Source: JAADDG01 sp964450755 (GTDB taxonomy: Bacteria; Campylobacterota; Campylobacteria; Campylobacterales; JAADDG01). From it: DNA of 64,000 nt. The stretch is from NCBI GenBank assembly GCA_964450755.1, contig CAYVDJ010000100.1, positions 8,627 to 72,626 on the forward strand, read 5' to 3'. Shown here one piece after another: positions 6,765 to 15,022 of the stretch. The stretch's first letter is position 1; each line of letters starts with the position of its first letter. A program made the translations under genes and the position numbers. Under the pieces are notes generated by a model that saw only the letters and a program-made list of their open reading frames with translations, was not told the origin of the DNA and made no database searches.

Positions 6765-9079
6765 GGGCAGTATCTGCATTTTGAGAAATCTTCCGTTTTT
6801 GTAAAATTTATCTCTCTCTCTTTGAGATTTTGCAGTTTTTGATCAAAAAGAGCCAGTTTTTCATCAAAAAAGGGATCTTCTATCCACTCGCCGCTGTTTA
6901 GATCGCAGTAAAAAAGCTTTTCTATCTCTGCCTTGTTTTCCAAAAGGCGATAATAGATTGGAAGTTGAAAGTCGGTTGTTTTTGGAAGTGAGTTTTTGGT
7001 GCTTTTTGGTATTTTTCCGCTTTTGTAATCAATGATAAAAAGTTTTCCCTCCTTTTCATCGACTCTGTCAATTTTACCCCGAAATTTAAAACCGTTATAA
7101 ATAATTTTAAATTCCTCCTCCAAAAATTTTATTCTAAATCCCTCTTTAAATCTCTCAACCTCCTTTTTTGCAAAACTTTCCATTTTGGAAAGCCAGATAT
7201 CGGCGGAGAGTTTTAACAATCCTTTATCCTCTGTCTCTTCATAAACGATCTCTTTGAGATTTTTCAGCAGTTTTTTTTCATCAAAAAATATCTCTTTTTT
7301 ATAGAGTCTGTTCAGTGCTTTGTGTAAAATTATCCCGATCTCTCTCTCGTCCATCTCATCTTTTGGAATCTGAAAATCCTCTAAAGCTCTTATATATTTT
7401 AGATAATATTTTCTTTTACAGTCCAAAAATGTTTTTAGTTTTGTAGGAGATAAAACCGTATTTCTGAAATCATACTCAATCTTTAGATCATGAAGCAAAA
7501 ATCTCTCTTTTTGGGGAGTTGAGTTAAAAAGGATTTCATTGAGTTTATCTTCATCCATCTCGTTTTTTTTGATGTCTGTAAGTTCATACAAAAATTTTGA
7601 AGGTCTGTGAAGATCGCTTTTTATATAGCTTACGGCACTTTGTTTTGCATTTTGAAAAAGACGAAGATATTGGGATTTTTGTATGTTTTGGATATCTTTT
7701 GACGAGAGAAGTCCGACTTTGTGCCTAAGAGAGCTTGATAGGAAAAAGTCGTTTGAAGGTGTTGTAAAAGTTTTTCCCTCATTGAAATCAACTGCGATTA
7801 CTCCCTCAAAACTCAAACCTTTTGCATCTAAAAGTTTCATAACAGCTATTTTGCCGCCTCTTTGATCATCTGTTTTTCTTTTTTTAAGCCGTTGTATAAA
7901 AAGATGAAAGATTTTATTGAAAGGGTAGTTTGAAAGATAATTTGACAATCTCAAAAATTTATAAAGCTCTTCCTCATAGATCAGATTCTCTTTTTGATCA
8001 GAACTTTTAAACTCCTCAAAAAGGTTTTTCAGACTCTCTTTTGGGATCTTTTTCTCCCAGACGGCTTCAAAACTATTCTTGATTTTCTCTTCCTGATAAC
8101 CGAGTCTGGTAATTCTGTGCAGACTTTCAAAATTTTTTTGGCTAAAATAGTCATATACGCTTTGGAGTTTTTTATATATTTGGGAATTTTCAAAAGTGAA
8201 ATTGTTGATGAAGTAAAAATTTTTCTCCTCATCAAAAAGATGAAGCAGTTTGAAAAAATCCTCACTGTTTGAGATCACGACGATATTTTCCGGTTTTATA
8301 GAGCTTTTGATAAAATCATAAACCTTTTTTTTCATATAGGCGATTTGCGTAAGAGCATTGGAGGCTTCAAAAACTTCATACTCTTTTGGTTTTTTCTCCA
8401 GAGGCGTTTTTTTTAGAATCTTTTTGGATGAGAGGTTGATCTCATATTCATATCCTTTTTCCAAAAAGATGCCCAAACCCTCATATTTTGAAGCTACTTT
8501 AGAGTTGAAATCATCAATCTTTATCTTTATAAAAACAGATACCGTTTTACTTGCCTCATCGAGAAGTTTCAACTCAAAAGAGCTTATGTAATCTTCCTGA
8601 TAAAAGATTATTTTTTGAAATGATTTGATAAAAGAGAGATTTAGTCTGTACTCTTTGGGAGTAAAAATTCCGTCTCCGTAACCTTTTTTATCCAAAAGCT
8701 TTTTATATCTTTTTTTAAGCTCTCTCAAGATATCTATCCGCTCTTCAAATTCGGCATAGGGATCGGAACTTTTCAGCTTTTTCAGATCAACAAATTCATC
8801 TGCGCACTCTTGAAGGAAACTGAAAATATAAGAGCTGCTTTCCAAAAAAGAGATAAAATCAAGTTTGAATTTTAACTTTTCAAACCCCTCAAAATCGGCA
8901 GCCTCTCTTAGAAGAAGAACTCTTGTATCCGGATCCGGAAATATTTTGTCATCTATCAGCAAAGAGCGCTGTTTAAAATCCTCAAAAGAGATCATCTTAT
9001 CGATAAAACCGTTTGAAGAGATATATCTTTGGTATTCGTTTTGAATAAGATTTGCGTTGTGAAATATTTTTAGTGTCAT
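6737..9079 (-). CDS. addB: AddB-like PD-(D/E)XK nuclease subunit with Fe-S cluster
   Basis: 780 residues. The C-terminal third is the RecB-family nuclease: Cys 554 in FLDCKRKYYLKY, then GKIDRVDE and IDYKSGK (about 682-688) with catalytic Asp and Lys. C768-x2-C771-x5-C777 at the very end complete a [4Fe-4S] cluster with C554. The N-terminal part is a helicase-like fold without a readable Walker A, as in Helicobacter AddB. With AddA it resects double-strand breaks and loads RecA. AddA is not encoded next to it, which is unusual compared with many bacteria. The start at 9079 is the first ATG after an AT-rich gap. Confidence 0.85.
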   Translation of the reverse strand: MTLKIFHNANLIQNEYQRYISSNGFIDKMISFEDFKQRSLLIDDKIFPDPDTRVLLLREAADFEGFEKLKFKLDFISFLESSSYIFSFLQECADEFVDLKKLKSSDPYAEFEERIDILRELKKRYKKLLDKKGYGDGIFTPKEYRLNLSFIKSFQKIIFYQEDYISSFELKLLDEASKTVSVFIKIKIDDFNSKVASKYEGLGIFLEKGYEYEINLSSKKILKKTPLEKKPKEYEVFEASNALTQIAYMKKKVYDFIKSSIKPENIVVISNSEDFFKLLHLFDEEKNFYFINNFTFENSQIYKKLQSVYDYFSQKNFESLHRITRLGYQEEKIKNSFEAVWEKKIPKESLKNLFEEFKSSDQKENLIYEEELYKFLRLSNYLSNYPFNKIFHLFIQRLKKRKTDDQRGGKIAVMKLLDAKGLSFEGVIAVDFNEGKTFTTPSNDFFLSSSLRHKVGLLSSKDIQNIQKSQYLRLFQNAKQSAVSYIKSDLHRPSKFLYELTDIKKNEMDEDKLNEILFNSTPQKERFLLHDLKIEYDFRNTVLSPTKLKTFLDCKRKYYLKYIRALEDFQIPKDEMDEREIGIILHKALNRLYKKEIFFDEKKLLKNLKEIVYEETEDKGLLKLSADIWLSKMESFAKKEVERFKEGFRIKFLEEEFKIIYNGFKFRGKIDRVDEKEGKLFIIDYKSGKIPKSTKNSLPKTTDFQLPIYYRLLENKAEIEKLFYCDLNSGEWIEDPFFDEKLALFDQKLQNLKEREINFTKTEDFSKCRYCPYIILCNRE

Positions 9080-9144
9080 TTTTTTATTTTACACTTTTAT
9101 TATTTTTTAGGACTTAAAAGCAGATTTTAGTTGTGTCTCTTTGA

Positions 9145-9180
9145 CCTAATCGCCCGGGCATAGAGTCCAGGCGATATAGG
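9145..9180. other. GC-rich imperfect hairpin between addB and the desulforubrerythrin gene
   Basis: The arms CCTA+ATCGCC (9145-9154) and GGCGAT+A+TAGG (9170-9180) pair with one bulged A. An inner GGG/TCC stem closes a 7-base loop (9159-9165). It stands out as a GC-rich island in AT-rich intergenic DNA. It lies 12 bases past the desulforubrerythrin stop on the minus strand and lacks a U-tract, so it may be a factor-dependent terminator, an mRNA-stabilising structure, or a leader element of addB. Confidence 0.5.
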
Positions 9181-9192
9181 AAATCACCATAT

Positions 9193-9852
9193 TTAGCCGA
9201 CAGTTACATCATCGCACCGTTTTTTGAAATACTCTTTGTCAGCTTTGCACAAAGGACATTTGTTTGGCGCTTTTTTGCCTCTGTGAATATGTCCGCATAT
9301 TTCGCATACCCACTCTTCTTCTTCATCGGAGTTGAAAAATCCCTCATTTTCCAATGCTGTTATGAGTTCAAGATACTCTTTTTCATGTTCTACTTCAACC
9401 TTTCCGATAGCTCCAAAGAGTCTTGCTATCTCTTTAAAACCCTCTTCTTTTGCGATTTGTGCGAAATTTGGATACATCTCTTCATGCTCGTATCTCTCTC
9501 CGTCAGCCGCATATTTTAGATTTTTTGCCGTTGTATCAAGATCCATATCGTTGATTAGTCTGTTATATGCTTTATATTCTGCCATTGCATGATATTTTTC
9601 ATTGTCTGCAGCTTCCTGAAAAAATCTTGCTATTTTGTGATAGCCCTCTTTTTGTGCGATTTCGGCAAAAAATTCATATTTGTTTCTAGCCTGACTCTCT
9701 CCTGCAAAAGCTTTCATCAAATTTACAGCCGTCAGATTTTCTGTTATACACTCCATCTCTTCACCACAGCAGACAAGTGTTCCGCCCCCTACTTTTTGTA
9801 CCTCTACCTCATTTTTGCAAATATTACATCTGTATGTTTCGTACTGTCTCAC
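9193..9852 (-). CDS. rrc: Desulforubrerythrin (desulforedoxin-rubrerythrin-rubredoxin fusion)
   Basis: Three metal domains are readable in 219 residues. An N-terminal desulforedoxin-like FeCys4 site is C9, C12, C28, C29. A rubrerythrin four-helix bundle (about 40-165) carries diiron ligands in AGESQARNKY, NEKYHAMAEY, ERYEHEE and EVEHEKEY. A C-terminal rubredoxin has C183, C186, C199, C202. This is the domain order of Campylobacter jejuni Rrc (Cj0012c), which reduces hydrogen peroxide using electrons relayed by its rubredoxin-type sites. The start is GTG, overlapping the upstream ferritin-like gene as GTGA. The protein is cytoplasmic. Together the pair looks like a peroxide and iron protection operon. 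Confidence 0.92.
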   Translation of the reverse strand: MRQYETYRCNICKNEVEVQKVGGGTLVCCGEEMECITENLTAVNLMKAFAGESQARNKYEFFAEIAQKEGYHKIARFFQEAADNEKYHAMAEYKAYNRLINDMDLDTTAKNLKYAADGERYEHEEMYPNFAQIAKEEGFKEIARLFGAIGKVEVEHEKEYLELITALENEGFFNSDEEEEWVCEICGHIHRGKKAPNKCPLCKADKEYFKKRCDDVTVG

Positions 9853-10364
9853 TTTATGTTTCCTTTTATACTTTCTAAAAATTCCGTTATATCATCGTAA
9901 AGTGCCTGAAGATCCTCTTCATGCTCCACCTCATCCGCCAAAATCCGACTGACCATATCGTAGGTAACGATATCCTTGTTTCTTGTTAAATCGGCAATTT
10001 CACTGTAAACTGTTATTGCACACTGTTCGCCTTTTATCGCATCTTCCAAAATTTGTGCAACATCAAAATCTTTTGGCTCTTCATATCCGCAGTTGCTATG
10101 ACTCATCCACTCTTTTGGACTAAGAAGAGGAGTTCCTCCAAGTTGCAGGATTCTGTCTGCAACCATTGTGGCATGACGCAATTCATCGGCGGCATGTTGA
10201 TCAAGCTCTGCAATAGCCGCATCTTTCATCAACCCTTTTACCACTTTGCTCTCTATATAATATTGATAATATGCAAGCCACTCATCTGCATAAGCTCTGT
10301 TTAAAAGCTTTGTAACCTCCTGTATCTCTATTCCTTTGATAATAGAATTTCCTCTTTTTGCCAT
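9849..10364 (-). CDS. Ferritin-like (bacterioferritin/Dps-related) diiron protein
   Basis: 171 residues forming a four-helix ferritin-like domain. Likely ligands sit in NRAYADEWLAYYQYY (Glu), ELDQHAADELRHATM (Glu and His), IKGEQCAITVY (Glu) and LADEVEHEEDL (Glu and His), two EXXH-type pairs. It may store or oxidise iron, or act as a peroxidase. A strong AAGGAGG ribosome binding site lies 6 bases before ATG 10364. It is the first gene of the operon with desulforubrerythrin, overlapping by 4 bases. Whether it forms a 12- or 24-subunit cage cannot be told. Confidence 0.85.
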   Translation of the reverse strand: MAKRGNSIIKGIEIQEVTKLLNRAYADEWLAYYQYYIESKVVKGLMKDAAIAELDQHAADELRHATMVADRILQLGGTPLLSPKEWMSHSNCGYEEPKDFDVAQILEDAIKGEQCAITVYSEIADLTRNKDIVTYDMVSRILADEVEHEEDLQALYDDITEFLESIKGNIK

Positions 10365-10525
10365 TACAGCCTCCTTTTTTTATCAGAAAATATTTTTCCT
10401 AAGAAAATTATATTCTAATATAGCTTAAACAGTAATAAATTACAGAAGAAAAAAATTTTCCTGTATGATTTTATGTTAAAAAACGATTTTTTATATGAAA
10501 ATGGCAGATAATTTTGAAAGATGAT

Positions 10526-10551
10526 TTACCGCCGTTTGAAAACGACGGTAA
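10526..10551 (-). terminator. Hairpin terminator of the small secreted protein gene
   Basis: TTACCG-C-CGTTT pairs with AAACG-A-CGGTAA with a single mismatch and a very tight loop. It lies 28 bases beyond the stop at 10579 on the minus strand, followed by ATCATCTTTC rather than a strong U-tract. Confidence 0.55.
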
Positions 10552-10578
10552 TTATGTTTGAGAAGGGATTGTATTTTT

Positions 10579-10779
10579 TTATTTGTCTTTTAGAATTTTT
10601 TCAGCTTTTTCTTGAACTGTTTTATTGGCGTCAGCTTTTGTCTCTTCAACTTTTTTTGCAACTTCCTGCTTGACAGCCTCTACAGCCTCTTTTTTCATCT
10701 CAGCCGCTGCTTCTGAAGCAAATGCAGTAGCGCTTAAAAATGCAACTGCCAAAAGTGATGATATAATTTTCTTTGTCAT
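10579..10779 (-). CDS. Small exported Ala/Lys/Glu-rich helical protein, 66 residues
   Basis: The real start is ATG 10779, preceded by AAGGAG; it opens a signal peptide (KKIISSLLAVAFLSATAFA). A longer frame to 10965 would be an artefact running into the response-regulator gene. The mature part, about 45 residues, is almost wholly charged helix (EMKKEAVEAVKQEVAKKVEETKA) and probably forms a periplasmic amphipathic or coiled-coil helix. It follows the two-component genes on the same strand after about 70 bases, so it could be part of their regulon. No function is known to me. Confidence 0.75.
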   Translation of the reverse strand: MTKKIISSLLAVAFLSATAFASEAAAEMKKEAVEAVKQEVAKKVEETKADANKTVQEKAEKILKDK

Positions 10780-10847
10780 AATTTCTCCTTGTTTGTATTG
10801 AAATGACGGGGTAATTGTAAAAAAAAATTGTGTAATAATTGTGTAAT

Positions 10848-11525
10848 TTAAAATATACCGTAACCCAATGCGGGAAAATTTTTGATAATTTCTTTTGAAG
10901 TTTTTTGTCTTACCCTTTTGACAAGTGTTCTCAATGCTGTGGGAGTAAATGTTCCCTCTTCCCATATCATATTTTTTATCTCTTCTATTCTGACTGCTCT
11001 GTTTCTGTTCTTTATGAGAAGCTCTAAAAAAGCCAACTCTTTTTTTGTTAAATTGATAAGAACTCCGTTTTTACTGAAAATTGCTCTTTTGTTTTTGTCA
11101 TAATAAAAATCACCGTCGAGTTCTATCTTAAAAGAGCCAAATTTTTTTGCTATTTCACATATAGTCTCTAAAAGTTTTTCGGGGGTAAAAGGTTTTACGA
11201 GATATTTGTTTACTCCTATATCTATCGCTTCAAAAAGAGTCTTTTTTTCACTGTAAGCCGTCAGTAGTAAAACGGGGGTATTGGGGGAGATATTTTTTAT
11301 CTCTTTTGCAAATTCCATACCGTTTATTACAGGCATTTCAATATCTGTAATAACTATATCAAAACTCTTTTTTTGAAAGATATCCAATGCCTCTTTTCCG
11401 TTTTTTGCCGTATCGAATCTGTTAAATTCATCTTCCAAAACATCTTTGAGAGTCTCTCTAATCCCCTCTTCATCTTCTGCATAAAGGATATTCAGTGTTT
11501 TAAGCAACTCTTTGCACTTCATCAT
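10848..11525 (-). CDS. OmpR-family response regulator
   Basis: 225 residues: a receiver domain with acidic pocket E17/D18/E19 (YAEDEE), phosphoacceptor D61 in VITDIEMP and K111 in YLVKPF. A C-terminal winged helix (about 130-225) follows with LTKKELAFLELLIKN, TALRTLVKRVRQK and the final LGYGIF. It overlaps the sensor kinase by 26 bases, so the pair is translated together. GGGAG sits immediately before the tandem ATGATG start, so either ATG (11525 or 11522) may be used. Its signal and targets are unknown; the small secreted protein downstream is a candidate. Confidence 0.92.
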   Translation of the reverse strand: MMKCKELLKTLNILYAEDEEGIRETLKDVLEDEFNRFDTAKNGKEALDIFQKKSFDIVITDIEMPVINGMEFAKEIKNISPNTPVLLLTAYSEKKTLFEAIDIGVNKYLVKPFTPEKLLETICEIAKKFGSFKIELDGDFYYDKNKRAIFSKNGVLINLTKKELAFLELLIKNRNRAVRIEEIKNMIWEEGTFTPTALRTLVKRVRQKTSKEIIKNFPALGYGIF

Positions 11526-13173
11526 CTCCCTTTTCTATTATAGGTAGTTTGATGGTAAATAAAGCTCCATCTTCTAAATTTTTCGCCTCTAAAAGTCCTT
11601 TCATACTCTGTTCTATAATCATTTTGGACATATAAAGTCCAAGACCGGTTCCCTGGGAACTGTGTTTTGTAGTAAAATAGGGTTCAAATATCTTGTCTAT
11701 GATTTTGTTATCTATTCCGCCTCCGTTATCTTTGATTGTGATAACAGCTGTTTTGTCGCTTCTTGTTTCTCCAAACAAAAAACAGCTCTCCTCTTTTTGG
11801 ATTTCGATCTCTATCTTTCTTTTGCATTTCATTTTTTTTATTAAAGCATCTTTTGCATTGTTGATGATATTGACTATTACCTGTGAAAACTCATTTTGAA
11901 AACCTTTGACTATTATATCACTTTTGCTCTTTATCTTTATAGATATGTTTTCTCTTTTTAAACTTCCTTTTACGATTGCCAAAGAGTAATTCAGTGCCTC
12001 TTTGATACTGAAATATTCATACTTTTTATCCGGTTTGAAGAAATTTTGAAAATCAATAATTGTCTGAGACATTCTCTCTATGATAAAATTGCTTTTTTCA
12101 TAGAGTTTTTGCATTTTCATATCATCCAGATTATCGGCTTTGAAACTCTTTTTTATTTGATAGATCAAAAGACCGAGTTCCATCAGAGGTTGCCTCCACT
12201 GATGTGCAATGTTTCCCAACATCTCTCCCAAAGATGCCAAACGGGCTTGTTGGAACATCAGCCTGTCTTTTTCTCTGTTTTTTTTGACCTCTTCTTTTAT
12301 CTTTTTTTCAAGGTTGATATTTAATTCTCTTAGTTTTTTTGTCTGCTCCTGTACCTTTTTTTCAAGATTTATATTCAGTCTTTTTAACTCTTCCTCTTTT
12401 TTCTTCAATCTTTCTTGAAGTTTGATATTTTTTGTTACATCATATCTTATTGCGACAAATTCCACAATTTCCGATCTTGAATCCAGTATCGGGATAACGG
12501 TCGTATTTAGATAAAATGTCTCTCCGTCTTTTGCTCTGTTTTTTACAGTTCCTTTCCAAATCTGCTTACTTAAAATTACTTTCCAGAATTTTTCAAAAGT
12601 CTCTTTTGGAACATCGGGATGTCTTACGATATTGTGGTTTTGACCGATCAGATTTTCTCTTTGGTATTTTGAGATTTTACAAAATTCGTTATTGGCATAG
12701 GTGATAATTCCGTTTATATCTGTTTTTGAAACGATATTACTGCTGTCTATGGCAGCTTTGTACTGATGCAGCAAAAAAGTATTGTACTCTTTTGCTTTTT
12801 GCAGAAAAATTTTGGTTTCCAGTTTTTGAAGAGATGTTTTTAAATCATTCAGATTTAGAGGTAAAGTGAGGTATTTATAAACATTTATATTGACAGCTTT
12901 TAAAAGTTCATCACTGTTTTTTGAACCTATTATAATAATTTCGATATTGGGATTTATCTCTTTTAGTTTTTCTATATCATCTAAACGATCAGAACCGCTT
13001 AAAATAATATCAAAGTTTTCACTTTTAAATATTTTTATGAAATTTATATCTATATCAACAGATACTATTTTTGAGAAAAATGGTTTTAGAAACTCTTTTA
13101 GGATATTTTTATCAATATATGAAGATTTTAATAGAAGAAGGTTGAATTTTTTTATAGGTTTTGTGGTAGTCAT
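11500..13173 (-). CDS. PAS-containing sensor histidine kinase with degenerate receiver at N-terminus
   Basis: 557 residues without membrane segments. Residues 1-115 follow a receiver fold, but the phosphoacceptor strand reads FDIILSGSDR, so the Asp is missing and it is probably a pseudo-receiver. A PAS plus PAC domain (about 140-255) resembles Aer-like PAS, with NIVRHPDVPKETFEKFW and WKGTVKNRAKDGETFYLN; in that group it binds FAD or senses redox. A coiled coil (about 256-305) leads to the H-box IAHQWRQP with H324. The HATPase domain has N, G1 (IKDNGGGI) and G2 (GTGLGLYMSK) boxes. It is a cytoplasmic sensor cotranscribed with the response regulator. Confidence 0.9.
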   Translation of the reverse strand: MTTTKPIKKFNLLLLKSSYIDKNILKEFLKPFFSKIVSVDIDINFIKIFKSENFDIILSGSDRLDDIEKLKEINPNIEIIIIGSKNSDELLKAVNINVYKYLTLPLNLNDLKTSLQKLETKIFLQKAKEYNTFLLHQYKAAIDSSNIVSKTDINGIITYANNEFCKISKYQRENLIGQNHNIVRHPDVPKETFEKFWKVILSKQIWKGTVKNRAKDGETFYLNTTVIPILDSRSEIVEFVAIRYDVTKNIKLQERLKKKEEELKRLNINLEKKVQEQTKKLRELNINLEKKIKEEVKKNREKDRLMFQQARLASLGEMLGNIAHQWRQPLMELGLLIYQIKKSFKADNLDDMKMQKLYEKSNFIIERMSQTIIDFQNFFKPDKKYEYFSIKEALNYSLAIVKGSLKRENISIKIKSKSDIIVKGFQNEFSQVIVNIINNAKDALIKKMKCKRKIEIEIQKEESCFLFGETRSDKTAVITIKDNGGGIDNKIIDKIFEPYFTTKHSSQGTGLGLYMSKMIIEQSMKGLLEAKNLEDGALFTIKLPIIEKGDDEVQRVA

Positions 13174-13260
13174 AAATTTTTACCGATACTCCAAAAAATT
13201 GATCAGGATAATGTTGTTGAAGAAAATTATATCGAAATTTTTGAAGGAATTTATAAAATG

Positions 13261-13335
13261 TGGCTCCGGATGCAGGATTCGAACCTGCGACCAAGTGGTT
13301 AACAGCCACCTACTCTACCGCTGAGCTAATCCGGA
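13261..13335 (-). tRNA. tRNA-Asn (GTT)
   Basis: A 75-base cloverleaf read on the minus strand, starting TCCGGAT and ending ATCCGGA-G-CCA with CCA encoded. The anticodon loop CTGTTAA gives anticodon GTT. Confidence 0.95.
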
Positions 13336-13356
13336 ATGTTTCAAAATTGAGTCGAA

Positions 13357-13385
13357 ATTATACTCAAAAAATTTCATGTTGTCAA
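13357..13385 (-). promoter_or_regulatory. Consensus sigma-70 promoter for tRNA-Asn
   Basis: On the minus strand TTGACA (13385-13380) and TATAAT (13362-13357) are separated by exactly 17 bases. The expected start of transcription is about 15 bases before the tRNA. Both boxes are perfect matches to consensus. Confidence 0.8.
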
Positions 13386-13426
13386 GAGTATTTTTGAAAT
13401 TTGTTGAAATATTGTTTTTTTTAAGA

Positions 13427-13443
13427 GGCGGAAGGGATCCGCC
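13427..13443 (-). terminator. GC hairpin after the 67-residue acidic protein gene
   Basis: GGCGGA/TCCGCC with a 5-base loop lies 8 bases beyond the stop of the minus-strand gene. It lacks a U-tract on that strand (TCTTAAAA follows), so termination is likely but not certain. Confidence 0.5.
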
Positions 13444-13450
13444 GTTAGAA

Positions 13451-13654
13451 TCAGCTTAGGAAAGTATTAAAAACTCTTTCCAGTTCCGTATAAGGAATAT
13501 CGCTGTTTTCTGTTATAAATGTTATAGCCTCATAAGGATCTCCTTCTGTAATCTCCAAAGCATCCTCTAATAGACTAGCCAAAACATCATCATCTAAATT
13601 ATCAAGATCTATTTCGCTAAGCATTCCTAAAAGTTCCAACTCTTCAACGGTCAT
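13451..13654 (-). CDS. Small acidic protein, 67 residues, unknown
   Basis: The start is decided by the ribosome binding site: AAGGAGG lies 6 bases before ATG 13654. A TTG further upstream would place that site inside the coding region. The protein is strongly acidic and helical (VEELELLGMLSEIDLDNLDDDVLASLLEDALEI broken by DPYEAI), with a C-terminal DIPYTELERVFNTFL. There is no signal peptide. I do not recognise it; size and charge would suit an adaptor or a small regulator. Confidence 0.7.
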   Translation of the reverse strand: MTVEELELLGMLSEIDLDNLDDDVLASLLEDALEITEGDPYEAITFITENSDIPYTELERVFNTFLS

Positions 13655-13962
13655 ATATACCTCCTTCAAGTAAAGTAAAACTTACTTTATAAAAATTAAT
13701 GATAAAATCATACTCTATATAAGTTGAATATTTTACCTATTTGCAGTATGAAAAAAATTTTTTAAGCTAATAAAAAGTTTTTCCCTTTTTGTCAGCTTAT
13801 TGTAGTATCGGAAAAAAAATATTTTTTTAAAGCATGTTTTGAGCTTTAATTGTATATGATCACCATAAATAAAAGCATTATATTAAACATTTTCAAGGTG
13901 ATGCTTTTATTATATCGATAATATAATATTATTTTTTTATATTTATTTTAAAAGAGTGGAAT
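13655..13962. other. Divergent intergenic region between the small acidic gene and tsaD
   Basis: No gene is seen in these 308 bases. A TATAAT at 13922-13927 is the likely -10 of tsaD. Upstream of it an 11-base perfect inverted repeat, AATAAAAGCAT (13868-13878) and ATGCTTTTATT (13901-13911), could form a hairpin. ATCACC (13859-13864) can pair instead with GGTGAT (13897-13902), so two exclusive structures are possible. The remainder is AT-rich. Confidence 0.5.
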
Positions 13963-14949
13963 ATGATTTTAAGTATAGAGAGCAGTTGTGATGACAGTTC
14001 CATAGCCGTAACCGATATAGAGACAAAAAAGCTTCTGTTTCACAAAAAAATATCTCAAGAGTTGGAACACTCAAAATACGGTGGTGTGGTTCCCGAACTT
14101 GCTGCAAGACTTCATGCCGTAACACTTCCCAAAATTTTGGAAGATGCGAAAGCCTATTTTGATGATTTAAAGGCGATAGCGGTTACAAATGAACCCGGTC
14201 TTTCGGTAACGCTGATGGAGGGAGTTACTATGGCAAAGGCTCTTGGTATCTCTTTGAAACTTCCTTTGATAGCGGTCAATCATCTAAAAGGACATATCTA
14301 TTCTCTGTTTATAGAAAAAGAAGTCCTTTTTCCTCAAACGATACTTTTGATCTCCGGAGGACATACGGCTATCATAGAAGCCGACTCATTTCATGATATA
14401 AAGGTTATCGCTTCATCTTTGGATGACAGTTTCGGAGAGAGTTTTGACAAAGTGGCAAAAATGCTCTCTTTGGAGTATCCCGGAGGACCGATAGTGGAAA
14501 AATTGGCAAGAGAGGGAGATGAAAACCGGTTTGCTTTTACGATACCTCTCTCCAACTCTCCAAAACTTGCCTTTAGCTATTCGGGTATAAAAAATCAGGT
14601 AAGATTGCAGATAGAGAAAATTGACAGAAATTCCAAAAAAGATATTGCAGATGTTTGTGCCTCTTTTCAAAAGACGGCAACCGCCCATCTTTTACAGAAG
14701 TGTAAAAAGTATTTCAGACAAAAAAATATAAAAGACTTTGCACTGGTGGGAGGTGCAAGTGCAAATCTGTATGTAAGAGAGAAGTTTCAAAATCTTTGCA
14801 GAGAGTTTGATATAACAATGCATACGGCAAAGTTGCGGTACTGTTCCGATAATGCCGCTATGATAGGAAGATATGCCTGTGAAGCCTATGAAAAGGCGGT
14901 TTTTACACCTTTGGAAGAGTTAAAAGCAAATCCGAGATCAACATTTTGA
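13963..14949 (+). CDS. tsaD: tRNA N6-adenosine threonylcarbamoyltransferase
   Basis: 328 residues of the Kae1/TsaD ASKHA fold. It begins [12 protein letters not shown], has the metal-binding histidines in NHLKGHIYS (about residues 107-112), [12 protein letters not shown] near residue 45, and the C-terminal [11 protein letters not shown]. TsaD works with TsaB and TsaE to transfer threonylcarbamoyl to A37 of ANN-decoding tRNAs. The partners are not in the window. Length is normal for Campylobacterota. It appears to have its own promoter and is followed by a separate promoter for tig. Confidence 0.95.
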   Translation: MILSIESSCDDSSIAVTDIETKKLLFHKKISQELEHSKYGGVVPELAARLHAVTLPKILEDAKAYFDDLKAIAVTNEPGLSVTLMEGVTMAKALGISLKLPLIAVNHLKGHIYSLFIEKEVLFPQTILLISGGHTAIIEADSFHDIKVIASSLDDSFGESFDKVAKMLSLEYPGGPIVEKLAREGDENRFAFTIPLSNSPKLAFSYSGIKNQVRLQIEKIDRNSKKDIADVCASFQKTATAHLLQKCKKYFRQKNIKDFALVGGASANLYVREKFQNLCREFDITMHTAKLRYCSDNAAMIGRYACEAYEKAVFTPLEELKANPRSTF

Positions 14950-14967
14950 ACTCTTTAAGCAAATTTT

Positions 14968-14976
14968 TGGTATATT
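14968..14976 (+). promoter_or_regulatory. Extended -10 promoter for tig
   Basis: TGGTATATT lies 46 bases before the tig start and after the tsaD stop. No -35 box is visible. Confidence 0.5.
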
Positions 14977-15022
14977 CATCTCTTTTATTTTATAAACAAC
15001 TATTTAAAAAGGACAAGTATAT

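Noticed and set aside
10780..10965. Longer N-terminus for the small secreted protein
   Set aside because: It would run into the response-regulator gene and bury a clear signal peptide and ribosome binding site.
12890..13324. Plus-strand frame ending CRIRTCDQVVNSHLLYR
   Set aside because: It overlaps the histidine kinase gene and its end is antisense to tRNA-Asn.
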